Assembly: GCA_964492235.1 (NCBI GenBank)
Contig: CAZBJQ010000081.1
Span: forward strand, 1 to 12,995
Source: PFL42 sp964492235
GTDB taxonomy: Bacteria > Chloroflexota > Anaerolineae > Anaerolineales > E44-bin32
DNA: 12,995 bases
Direction: 5' to 3'
Shown here: positions 6,287 through 12,513 of the stretch, piece after piece
Position numbering within the stretch: the stretch's first letter is position 1
Layout of the letters: the number at the start of each line of letters is the position of its first letter
Notes under the pieces: model-generated
The model's input: only the letters and a program-made list of their open reading frames with translations
What the model was told of the DNA's origin: nothing
Database searches by the model: none
Made by a program: the position numbers and the translations under genes

Positions 6287-6589
6287 TCAGCGCTTCCGGT
6301 ACTTGGCGACTTTGTCTTCCATCTTGGTCCCGGTGCGGCGGTCGCCGATCTTGATCAGCGTCACAAGCCGTTCCGCTCCGGCGTTCATGCACGCCATGTG
6401 GGCCGACTTGGCGACCTCCAGCAGGACATCGAGCGGACCCTCCATGACCGTCTCCATCGGATCGACCTCGTACTTCACGCCGCTTGCCTGGATGACCTGG
6501 ATCGCCCGGTCGATTAGGGGGAAGGGGTCGTCGGTGAGGGGGAGGATCTGCACCGAAACGTTCACGGTTCGATTCGGGTCGAGTTGCAT
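6287..6589 (-). CDS. MTH1187-family thiamine-binding protein
   Basis: This is a 100-residue protein of the MTH1187/YkoF-like (DUF77) family, small ferredoxin-like folds that bind thiamine or a related molecule in the cytoplasm. Matching features are VSVQILPL (11-18), SGVKYEVDPMETVMEGP (36-52) and the C-terminal ERLVTLIKIGDRR. The start is ATG 6589, with AAAGGAG about 9 nt upstream; longer readings run into thiN in another frame. Its length equals the usual family size. It lies 26 nt after thiN and 3 nt before the permease, a common neighbourhood for this family. A role in buffering or sensing thiamine or HMP is known only in outline. Confidence 0.88.
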   Translation of the reverse strand: MQLDPNRTVNVSVQILPLTDDPFPLIDRAIQVIQASGVKYEVDPMETVMEGPLDVLLEVAKSAHMACMNAGAERLVTLIKIGDRRTGTKMEDKVAKYRKR

Positions 6590-6615
6590 GAGCCGGACTC
6601 CTTTCTTGAAGCGCC

Positions 6616-7281
6616 CTATCCCGGCGGGCGGGCGGGGTGGTGGACAATCAGCAGCGCGCCCTGGGTCAGCCTCACGGCCGCACCCGGAAGTGCGATGCGA
6701 TTGCTGATCCCGCGCGCCGGGCCGGTCGCCAGTGCCTCGCCGCGCAGTGGGAAGACCATTCCCCTGGTCTCGACTCCCTGTGCCTCCCCCCCCAGAGGAA
6801 TCAGGCTGACTCTGTCGCCGCTTTCCCCGGCGATCTCGGCGCCGGGAGGTTGGGCCAGGAAGGCGGTGTCGTGCCCTTGCCAAAGCTGGACCCGGGCGGC
6901 GCGCAGGGCGGGGTGGAGCAGCAAGAAGACATTGGCCAGCGTCATGTCGAGGCGATTGCCCACAGCCCCCAGCACCACAATCCCCGCAAAACCCGCTTGC
7001 GTGGCATACACCAGGGCAAGCTCAAGATCGGTCTCTTCCTTATCTCGGGGGTGGGTGATGACCTGTGTGCCTTCGGCGCGAAGGCGGGCCAGTTCCTCGG
7101 GTTCGATCGAGTCCTGGTCGCCGATCAGCACGTCGACCCGCAGTCCCAGGCGGTGGGCGTGGCGGCTGCCGCCGTCGGCGGCAATGACCAGTGGCGGCTG
7201 TAGTCCAGCTAGACGGGACCGCAGCACCCGCGGTTCGGCCAGGTCTCCGTTGGCGAGGATGACGGCCGGTGCTGTATCCAA
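6616..7281 (-). CDS. thiN: Thiamine pyrophosphokinase
   Basis: This enzyme transfers pyrophosphate from ATP to thiamine, giving TPP. With the start at TTG 7281 the protein has 221 aa, normal for the family. Motifs: ILANGDL (8-14), ADGG (35-38), the metal-binding GDQDSIEP (54-61), the acidic KEETDLELAL (81-90) and GNRLDMTLAN (108-117). In the last of these Met stands where many family members have His after Asp. An in-frame ATG at 7338 was rejected because it lies inside the riboswitch aptamer (the GGGA element) and would add 19 non-homologous residues. The TTG follows an AGGGAG ribosome site by 10 nt, and that site is the 3' arm of the regulatory hairpin. It is the first gene of the TPP-controlled operon. 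Confidence 0.92.
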   Translation of the reverse strand: MDTAPAVILANGDLAEPRVLRSRLAGLQPPLVIAADGGSRHAHRLGLRVDVLIGDQDSIEPEELARLRAEGTQVITHPRDKEETDLELALVYATQAGFAGIVVLGAVGNRLDMTLANVFLLLHPALRAARVQLWQGHDTAFLAQPPGAEIAGESGDRVSLIPLGGEAQGVETRGMVFPLRGEALATGPARGISNRIALPGAAVRLTQGALLIVHHPARPPG

Positions 7282-7288
7282 GACGAAA

Positions 7289-7309
7289 CCACTCCCTCGC
7301 AGGGAGTGG
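7289..7309 (-). promoter_or_regulatory. Riboswitch expression platform: sequestering hairpin
   Basis: On the minus strand CCACTCCCT (7309-7301), loop GCG and AGGGAGTGG (7297-7289) make a perfect 9-bp hairpin, followed by TTTCGTCTT. The 3' arm contains the only plausible ribosome site of thiN, so the hairpin can block translation. The T-rich tail might also allow termination. Its 5' arm can instead pair with aptamer bases 7342-7333. Confidence 0.8.
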
Positions 7310-7332
7310 CATGGGTTCTCGCGTTTGCTGCC

Positions 7333-7421
7333 TGCCATCCCTACGCCGGTATGATCCGGATCAGGTCCTGCGGGTCGAGGGCGTCTAGCCCTCCTCTCAG
7401 CCCGATCAACGGGCTCCCCGT
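7333..7421 (-). promoter_or_regulatory. TPP riboswitch (THI element)
   Basis: The minus strand shows the full conserved core. GGGGAGCC is followed by a hairpin (AGCCCG-TTGAT-CGGGCT), then CTGAGA (7400-7395) and a P3-type hairpin (GAGGGC and GCCCTC arms). ACCTGATCCGGATCATACCGG and GCGTAGGGA (7366-7338) follow, the pyrophosphate and pyrimidine sensing arms. P1 looks short. It binds thiamine pyrophosphate in the 5' leader and should shut down thiN and the downstream transport genes when TPP is abundant. Confidence 0.97.
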
Positions 7422-7437
7422 GCGTGCTCTTTTCATT

Positions 7438-7466
7438 AGTATAAGCTCGCGGTGGGCGACCGTCAA
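7438..7466 (-). promoter_or_regulatory. sigma70-type promoter of the thiamine operon
   Basis: On the minus strand TTGACG (7466-7461), an exact 17-nt spacer and TATACT (7443-7438) are followed by an A-rich start region near 7431, about 10 nt before the aptamer. A 6-bp inverted repeat, CAATCC-AGA-GGATTG (7468-7482), lies directly upstream of the -35 box. Confidence 0.85.
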
Positions 7467-7792
7467 GCAATCCAGAGGATTGGTCATGGGGCGTGCATTG
7501 ATTGCACGGGCCGGTAGCTGGGTGCAGGTTGCCTATCCGTGATTACCGGCGTGATTTCTGTGAGCTGTGTAAGGCCGGGAGCGTGGTGTGGGGAGGCAGT
7601 ACGGTCCAATCCATGAACCCGGCCGCGCATCAGCCCCACACGCTCCGGTGGAACCTGGTGCAGGTCGCTTGGCACATGTGAGTCAGGCGAGGTCTGCGCG
7701 CTCCTGCGTTCGCCTTGCCTCCAACGAGAGGCAGGCTCACCTCTTGCGCTCACATTCCGTGCCGACCTTCAGGGCTCCAGCTCACAAGTTGG
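7467..7792. other. Intergenic region without a gene
   Basis: No supported coding region was found in these 326 nt. The region contains the inverted repeat at 7468-7482. It also has a hairpin TGCCTC-CAACGA-GAGGCA (7717-7734), extended by GCC/GGC at 7713-7715 and 7735-7737, which lies about 55 nt past the stop of the FG-GAP lipoprotein gene. The hairpin has no T run, so it is a weak terminator candidate only. Confidence 0.5.
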
Positions 7793-9457
7793 CTATCTTA
7801 TGTTGTTGATCACTATTGCCCAGCGCTGGACCTGTTGGGAGTTCCCGAAGTACTCCACGCTAAGCTTCAAGAAATCCGTGTCCCCATCTGAGTCCACGTC
7901 TATGGGAATCATTGTTCCTGGCGCGCCTCCGCTAAGGAGGCGAAGTTGCGAGAACACTCCATTGCCATCGTCTAACCATATGGGCTGTGCCTCGCCAGGA
8001 CCCGCAAGATCGTAGAGCGTCACCAGGTCCAAGTCCCCATCCATATCAAGATCAGCGGACTCGATCCTGTATGCCCATTTCGCCTGAGTGTCTTGAGCCG
8101 GGAAGTGTCCGGGCGTCTCATCGGCGAAGTCCCTGTTCCTTAGGTTGATCAAAGCCTGCAGGTGTTGACCCTCGTAGACGGGATACTCCTTCGTTGCCGA
8201 GAGAACCAGGTCTTGGTAGCCATCCTTGTTGAGATCGATGGGCAAGATGTCGACCACAATGAAGTACGGATCCGCGGGAGGAAGCACAAGCGGCGCGGAA
8301 TCGAATTTCCCTTGTCCAGTGTTCCACAGGATCATGCTCTTCGAGCTTGAACCGTCTTCTCCCAGTACCAGATCCAAGAACCCGTCGTTGTCCAGATCCA
8401 CTAGCTCAGACGCAGTCCAACGCATGGAGGATGCAGCTGAGACATGCAGCGTCCTCGAGGTGAACTGACCTGTGCCGTCATTCGTAAGAACGTAGATGGC
8501 AGGAGGTGAGCTTCCGCCCCATATGTCCACAACTACCAAATCGGCATCCTCATCGTTGTCTATGTCGCCTACCGCACAAGAATGCGAGAAGCCGGATACC
8601 GGATTGTCCAACTGACTGCTGGCATCGAGAAAGGAGCCGTTTGGCTGAGACAACAGCAAGATGTTCTCTTCGCCAGGCCATGGATCATTGTCATAGCCCG
8701 CTCCAATGAAGAAGATATCATCCCTCTCATCCCCATTGAAATCAGCGGACTTGGCATCTCTGGGATGCACGAGTTTGGGTGTGCCCAAGGGGAATGCGAT
8801 GTCGTTCCCCTCTGTGAATGTACCTCCAACTGCGTTCAACAGCACTGTGAACTCCGCCGGTTCGTTGACCCAGCCACCGGCATCGTTGACCCATCTCGGG
8901 CCGCCATAGACTAGATCCTTCAATCCGTCGCTGTTGACGTCCACGACGACATACCCGTAGATGAAGGAGCCACCTGAGAGCCCCTGCAATTCGAGAGCCG
9001 GGGCAGGACTCACGGTGACCATGTCCCTCGTCCAAAAGGAGGATGTAGAAGCATGGGCGAGGCGGTTTCCTGAATGATCGCCGATACCATCTGTAATGAC
9101 GACCGAGTACTCGCTGCCGAAACGAAGTGGTTCCGCCGGTGTGAAAACGACGGAGAATCCGTCCAATTCAATCCTGCCGCCGATCGTCCGGCCTTGTTCA
9201 GTGTCAGTGAGGCTGACCGTGGAGCCGTTGAGCGTGGTTTCGTCAATGGGCTCGCTGAACGCAATCGTGACAGCGGTGTCGACTGCAATCCCCCGTTCGC
9301 CGTCACGTGGCACAACGCCGGTCACACTGGGTGGTGTGGTATCTGGGGTCTGCGTGGAAACTGAGCTTCCTCGTTCAGCAGATGGACGACAAGCTGTGAG
9401 CAACAATGCACAAAGCAGGGGGATCGCAAGGCGCGAGGTGGTCGTCCCAAGAGACAT
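7793..9457 (-). CDS. Lipoprotein with Big_5 Ig-like domain and FG-GAP/VCBS repeats
   Basis: The start is ATG 9457, with GGGAGG 5 nt upstream; longer readings add 45 residues before the signal peptide. The 554-aa protein begins with a lipoprotein signal ending LTAC (Cys23). A Big_5-type Ig-like domain follows at about residues 40-142 (PPSVTGVVPRDGERGIAVD, then FSEPID). From about 165 to the end come seven FG-GAP/VCBS-type repeats, each with a calcium-loop core: DVNSDG, DFNGDE, DIDNDE, DLDNDG, DLNKDG, DLDMDG, DVDSDG. Repeats of this kind form beta-propeller blades on surface proteins and may bind carbohydrate or protein; no catalytic domain is present. The gene stands alone and has lower GC than its neighbours, which hints at transfer. 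Confidence 0.9.
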   Translation of the reverse strand: MSLGTTTSRLAIPLLCALLLTACRPSAERGSSVSTQTPDTTPPSVTGVVPRDGERGIAVDTAVTIAFSEPIDETTLNGSTVSLTDTEQGRTIGGRIELDGFSVVFTPAEPLRFGSEYSVVITDGIGDHSGNRLAHASTSSFWTRDMVTVSPAPALELQGLSGGSFIYGYVVVDVNSDGLKDLVYGGPRWVNDAGGWVNEPAEFTVLLNAVGGTFTEGNDIAFPLGTPKLVHPRDAKSADFNGDERDDIFFIGAGYDNDPWPGEENILLLSQPNGSFLDASSQLDNPVSGFSHSCAVGDIDNDEDADLVVVDIWGGSSPPAIYVLTNDGTGQFTSRTLHVSAASSMRWTASELVDLDNDGFLDLVLGEDGSSSKSMILWNTGQGKFDSAPLVLPPADPYFIVVDILPIDLNKDGYQDLVLSATKEYPVYEGQHLQALINLRNRDFADETPGHFPAQDTQAKWAYRIESADLDMDGDLDLVTLYDLAGPGEAQPIWLDDGNGVFSQLRLLSGGAPGTMIPIDVDSDGDTDFLKLSVEYFGNSQQVQRWAIVINNIR

Positions 9458-9804
9458 GTTGCCTCCCTCAGTGTGATTCCATCGCATGTCGGGCTTGGGC
9501 TGTTCGATCTCGAGCCGATAGATCCTGGGGAAGTGCGCTCCGTGTCGATGGGCCATGCACCGGAGGGGGACCAGCGGAGAACCACCGACCACACTGCAGC
9601 GGATGAATCTGTCCCAGGGAGAGCTCCCACATGGGAGGATCGAACTCGACCGCCGATTCTGGATCCCAGTCTAGGCACGTTCGGCGGCGGTGTCAATGGA
9701 GACAGGGAACGCCTGATTGTGGCGATCCGCACGGGGAAGCTGCGCAGACGGGCGCGACTGACCTTCCAAGGCGTGAGGGTTTCTATGGGAGGCTGGACTC
9801 CTTG

Positions 9805-9870
9805 TCGCCGCCCAACGGACTCGAACTCCGCGACCGCGACCGCGCAGCGTCCTGTAAGGAAGCGCCCTAG
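9805..9870 (-). pseudogene. tRNA-Val-like remnant
   Basis: On the minus strand TAGGGCGC, GCTTC-CTTACAG-GACGC (9863-9847; 4 of 5 pairs, anticodon-like TAC) and GCGGAGTTCGAGTCCG (around 9819-9826) follow the order of D-arm end, anticodon arm and T arm of tRNA-Val. The 5' acceptor and a normal D arm are missing, the middle part is expanded by a GGTCGC duplication, and the T stem is off register. It is not a functional tRNA; chance resemblance cannot be excluded. Confidence 0.35.
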
Positions 9871-9889
9871 AAGGGGACCCGTCCATGCG

Positions 9890-9957
9890 GGGTTGGCACG
9901 GGAGCCGCCCGGCGGCTCAGGCGTTTCACCATTCTTGCACTGGAACCGTGGCTGGCA
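9890..9957 (+). repeat. Palindromic repeat, copy A
   Basis: A 68-nt unit sharing 57 of 68 bases with copy B, including 25 identical bases at 9900-9924. Its core GAGCCGCC-C-GGCGGCTC (9902-9918) is a perfect 8-bp palindrome around one base. Downstream both copies share CTGGAACCG. REP-like in size and placement, lying between two minus-strand genes. Confidence 0.75.
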
Positions 9958-10118
9958 AGACCCCACCTTGTCTGCGTGCCTGCCGAGTTCGCCGCGAAGC
10001 ACCCGGCGCCCGGACGATGTGCTGCATGCCTGCTCAAGAACAGCAGGCCGGGTGGCAGGCAGCGAGTTGTTCGGCGGCCCGCACTCTGCAAATTCCGTCG
10101 GAGTGGTGACCAGGTGGC

Positions 10119-10463
10119 CTATGCGTCTTGCCAAAGGGCGAGCTCATTACCGTCCGGGTCGAAGAGAGCACCCACCATCCCGTTCTTCACCTGATGGATG
10201 TCCCCGACAGGTACCTGCCTGCTCTTGAGTTCGGCCACCGCTTGGTGGATATCCGGAACCCGAAAGCAGAGTCGTCCGTTTCCCGTGCCTTCGAGCACAG
10301 TCGGTTCAGGAGCAGGGACGAGCTCGACAAGGACTCCATCCAGCCGCAGCCGCACAACCTCATCACGGCTCTCGACCTCGAGCCCAAGCACGTCCGAGTA
10401 AAAGGCGGTCGACCGATCGAGGTCGTGGACATAGTAGAAGATACAGTCAAAGCTTGGGTGCAC
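10119..10463 (-). CDS. VOC (glyoxalase/bleomycin resistance) family protein
   Basis: A 114-residue single-module protein of the vicinal oxygen chelate fold, built of paired beta-alpha-beta-beta-beta units. Typical features are the opening YYVHDLDRSTAFYSDVLGLEV (10-30, Phe-Tyr followed by LGLEV), the central GRLCFRVPDI (63-72), DIHQAVAELK, and the closing FDPDGNELALWQ (101-112) with the conserved Glu that often binds metal. Start is GTG 10463 with AGGAG 7 nt upstream. Substrate cannot be told from sequence; relatives are isomerases, dioxygenases or binding proteins. It stands alone between two repeat copies, downstream of the ABC exporter genes and in the same orientation. Confidence 0.88.
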   Translation of the reverse strand: MHPSFDCIFYYVHDLDRSTAFYSDVLGLEVESRDEVVRLRLDGVLVELVPAPEPTVLEGTGNGRLCFRVPDIHQAVAELKSRQVPVGDIHQVKNGMVGALFDPDGNELALWQDA

Positions 10464-10500
10464 GTCTCAGCTCCTGCGGCCTCGATCTGCGCCCCCTTGG

Positions 10501-10568
10501 GGCTTGGGAAGGGAGCCGCCCGGCGGCTCAGGCGTGCCCCCATTTTCGCGCTGGAACCGAGGCGGGCA
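10501..10568 (+). repeat. Palindromic repeat, copy B
   Basis: Second copy, same orientation as A, with the identical 25-base block at 10511-10535 and the perfect palindrome GAGCCGCC-C-GGCGGCTC at 10513-10529. Flanking similarity continues through CTGGAACCG and GGCA. It lies between the VOC gene and the ABC permease gene. Confidence 0.75.
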
Positions 10569-10633
10569 TCGAGTTCTCGGGCGGTTCCCCCATCTTCAAG
10601 GAGCATCTGTCGGCTTTGGGTGCCGTCAAGCCT

Positions 10634-10660
10634 GGACGTGGCTGTCCGACGACAGCGTCC
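10634..10660 (-). terminator. Stem-loop after the ABC exporter operon
   Basis: GCTGTC (10641-10646), loop CGAC and GACAGC (10651-10656) form a 6-bp stem, continued after a 3-nt bulge by GGAC/GTCC. It begins 5 nt past the permease stop on the minus strand. There is no T run, so it may protect the mRNA end rather than terminate by itself. Confidence 0.35.
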
Positions 10661-10665
10661 AACAG

Positions 10666-11454
10666 CTACCGCGCCTGATCTGCACTCCGCCACCAGGCGA
10701 AGGTTGCCCCAACCCCGACGATGAACGCCAGCAGCACCAATCCAAAGCTGTGCATTCCAATCTGCTCGGCGGGCGGCCCTGCCATTCCACTGACCAGCAC
10801 GGGCACCGCCCATGGAAACCAATCACCCCAACCCAGCACGCCTGCCACTTGGGCCAGGGCCATCGTCAAGAAGGCCCAGCCCATCGGAGGCAGGTAGCCG
10901 CGTCCCGCGCTGGCAAGCAACGCCACGAACGGCATCAGCATGAAGGTCAGCAGGGAAATGGTGACAAGGGTCCAAAAGGATGTCCATACCAACTCGAGCG
11001 ACCAACCCGGGATGTCCACGGCCATTCCAATGCCCAGCCCAACCGCGAAGATCAAGAGGGTGAGGCCCATTGTCCACAGTGCAACCAACACGAACTTCGC
11101 CCCGACGATGCTCCCGCGCGGGGTGGGCAGGGCCAGCAATTCCTTGGCGGTGTGATCGGAAAACTCGCGCCCAAAGACCCAGGCCGTTATCATCGCAAAC
11201 AGGATGGCTCCGGCAATACCGGTTCCTTGAGAAAGGACCTGGAAGAAGGTTGGCCAATCGGCCACCCCCGCGGTAAGTTGGGCTTTTACGCTGATCAATC
11301 CCATCGCCCGCGCTCGCTCGGGGTCCTTCAAGATCATCATGAATAGTCCATCGACCAGGGGGAGGATCGAGAAGCCAGCGGCTGTCAGCAAAGACACTTT
11401 GGAGCGACGCGCTTTGAGCGTCTCGGCCCAAAGAGCGGAAAGGAAGGTGCTCAT
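10666..11454 (-). CDS. ABC-2 type transporter permease
   Basis: A 262-residue inner-membrane protein with about six hydrophobic segments (roughly 22-42, 77-95, 118-146, 154-180, 188-210 and 232-255). The start (STFLSALWAETLKARRSK) and the conserved WVFGREFSDHTAKELLALPTPR region (92-113, Gly-Arg-Glu then Leu-Ala-x-Pro-x-x-Arg) are typical of ABC-2 permeases of the BcrB or lantibiotic-immunity type. The ATG at 11454 overlaps the ATPase stop as ATGA, so the two are translationally coupled and should form one exporter. The substrate is unknown; drug, peptide or lipid export are all possible. Confidence 0.9.
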   Translation of the reverse strand: MSTFLSALWAETLKARRSKVSLLTAAGFSILPLVDGLFMMILKDPERARAMGLISVKAQLTAGVADWPTFFQVLSQGTGIAGAILFAMITAWVFGREFSDHTAKELLALPTPRGSIVGAKFVLVALWTMGLTLLIFAVGLGIGMAVDIPGWSLELVWTSFWTLVTISLLTFMLMPFVALLASAGRGYLPPMGWAFLTMALAQVAGVLGWGDWFPWAVPVLVSGMAGPPAEQIGMHSFGLVLLAFIVGVGATFAWWRSADQAR

Positions 11455-12362
11455 TCCCTTTCTCCCGTCAAGCGCAGGAAATGGTCTTCGAGATTCTCTT
11501 GTTCCACGGCCAGCCTGACCGGAGGCGTTCCTGCGTTGACAAGGATGGTTGCCACCTCATCCGGCGCGTCGATGGCGCGCGCTTCGTTCAAGACGATCGT
11601 GTCTTCGCTTGCTATCACAGCAAACCCAGCTTTGGCAAGCGCGCTTCGCGCGGCTTCAAGACTGCGCGCTTTGATTTCCAGGCGCTGCGACCGCAATTCC
11701 TCCAGTCTCGCCGCCTCGAGTTCCTCGAGCAAACGACCCTGGTGGATGATGCCGATGCGCGTGGCGAGGCGGTCCACCTCCGTAAGAATGTGGCTTGACA
11801 TGAACACGGTCACGCCCTTCTGGTGAGCGAGACTCGCCAGCAGTTGGCGGATCTCAACCACACCCGCCGGGTCCAGGCCGTTGGCAGGTTCGTCGAGGAT
11901 GAGCAACTCGGGCTCGTGCAACAACGCCCGGGCAAGCCCCAGGCGTTGGAGATTGCCCGTCGAAAGCCCGCCCGCTTTTCGATCGGCGTACAAGGCGAGA
12001 CCCAGGCGCTCGATGACACGCGATGCGGCGTGTATGTCCGAAATCCCTTGCAGACGGCGGGCGATCTCCAGGTTTTCCCTGACGGTCAATTCAGGGTAGG
12101 CGGCCGGGCGCTCCACCAGATGGCCGACATGCCGCCAGGGGCCGCGTCCATTTGGCCCGACAGCCTGCCCCAACACTCGGACTGCTCCCGCGCTCGGGCG
12201 GATCATGCCCAACAGGGCGCGGATCGTGGTGGTTTTGCCGGCGCCGTTCAGGCCGAGGAAGCCGTAGATTTCCCCCTGTCCCACGCGCAGACTGACCGAG
12301 TCGACCGCGCGCACCCGGCCGAAGGCTTTCGATAGACCGTTCGTTTCGACGGCAAAGCCCAT
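11451..12362 (-). CDS. ABC transporter ATPase, BcrA-type
   Basis: A 303-residue exporter ATPase. Walker A is GLNGAGKTT (37-45). The Q-loop region reads GHLVERPAAYPELTVREN (80-97) with Glu instead of Gln, as in bacitracin/lantibiotic-type exporters. The signature is LSTGNLQRLG (133-142), which departs from LSGGQ. Walker B is LLILDEP (153-159), the D-loop GLDP (162-165), and the switch His191 sits in MSSHIL. The last 80 residues form the usual C-terminal domain (LEIKARSLEAARSAL). ATG 12362 has AAGGTG about 5 nt upstream. It drives the overlapping downstream permease. No regulator or immunity gene is next to it, so the substrate stays open. Confidence 0.92.
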   Translation of the reverse strand: MGFAVETNGLSKAFGRVRAVDSVSLRVGQGEIYGFLGLNGAGKTTTIRALLGMIRPSAGAVRVLGQAVGPNGRGPWRHVGHLVERPAAYPELTVRENLEIARRLQGISDIHAASRVIERLGLALYADRKAGGLSTGNLQRLGLARALLHEPELLILDEPANGLDPAGVVEIRQLLASLAHQKGVTVFMSSHILTEVDRLATRIGIIHQGRLLEELEAARLEELRSQRLEIKARSLEAARSALAKAGFAVIASEDTIVLNEARAIDAPDEVATILVNAGTPPVRLAVEQENLEDHFLRLTGERE

Positions 12363-12431
12363 GCTGCACCTTCAAGCCATGTAGCTCTATTGTGGTGGCC
12401 CAACCCCGCCATTGTGCCGCCCAACGGCCTC

Positions 12432-12480
12432 GAAGTGAGCCGCCCGCCGGCTTAGGCGAGGGCACATTCTCGCGCCGGGC
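12432..12480 (+). repeat. Palindromic repeat, copy C (degenerate)
   Basis: Third copy in the same orientation, lacking the exact palindrome but keeping AGCCGCCCG, CGGCT, AGGCG, CATT and CGCGC in register with copy B. AGCCG and CGGCT still pair, with an outer G-T, so the stem is retained despite changes. It lies in the 151-nt gap between the CrtI-like gene and the ABC ATPase gene; nothing else is seen there. Confidence 0.6.
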
Positions 12481-12513
12481 AGTTCGGGGTCAGGGGCCAG
12501 GGTGTTCCCATGC

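Larger units (their letters stand above)
9458..10118. other. Gene-free stretch with tRNA-like debris, repeat and hairpins
   Basis: No reading frame in these 661 nt looks like a real protein. Besides the ribosome site of the lipoprotein gene it holds a tRNA-like 3' fragment near 9631-9675 and a longer tRNA-Val-like remnant at 9805-9870. It also contains repeat copy A (9890-9957) and a perfect 7-bp hairpin GCCTGCT-CAAGAAC-AGCAGGC at 10028-10048. This is a degraded or repeat-accumulating gap. Confidence 0.6.

Noticed and set aside
5465..6707. Long plus-strand frames opposite the permease gene
   Set aside because: They mirror the permease and the MTH1187 gene and look like low-complexity antisense translation.
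7336..7338. ATG 7338 as the start of thiN
   Set aside because: It lies inside the conserved GGGA element of the TPP aptamer and upstream of the sequestering hairpin; the added 19 residues are not protein-like.
7484..7753. Minus-strand frame of 89 codons in the gap beside the thiamine promoter
   Set aside because: It has no ribosome site, no recognisable domain, and its 3' end runs to within about 20 nt of the -35 box of the thiamine promoter.
9473..10228. 251-codon plus-strand frame over the gene-free stretch
   Set aside because: It runs through tRNA-like debris, a palindromic repeat and the antisense of the VOC gene; composition is not protein-like.
10504..11346. 280-codon plus-strand frame opposite the ABC-2 permease
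   Set aside because: It begins in repeat copy B and is His/Gln/Arg-rich antisense of a clear membrane protein.
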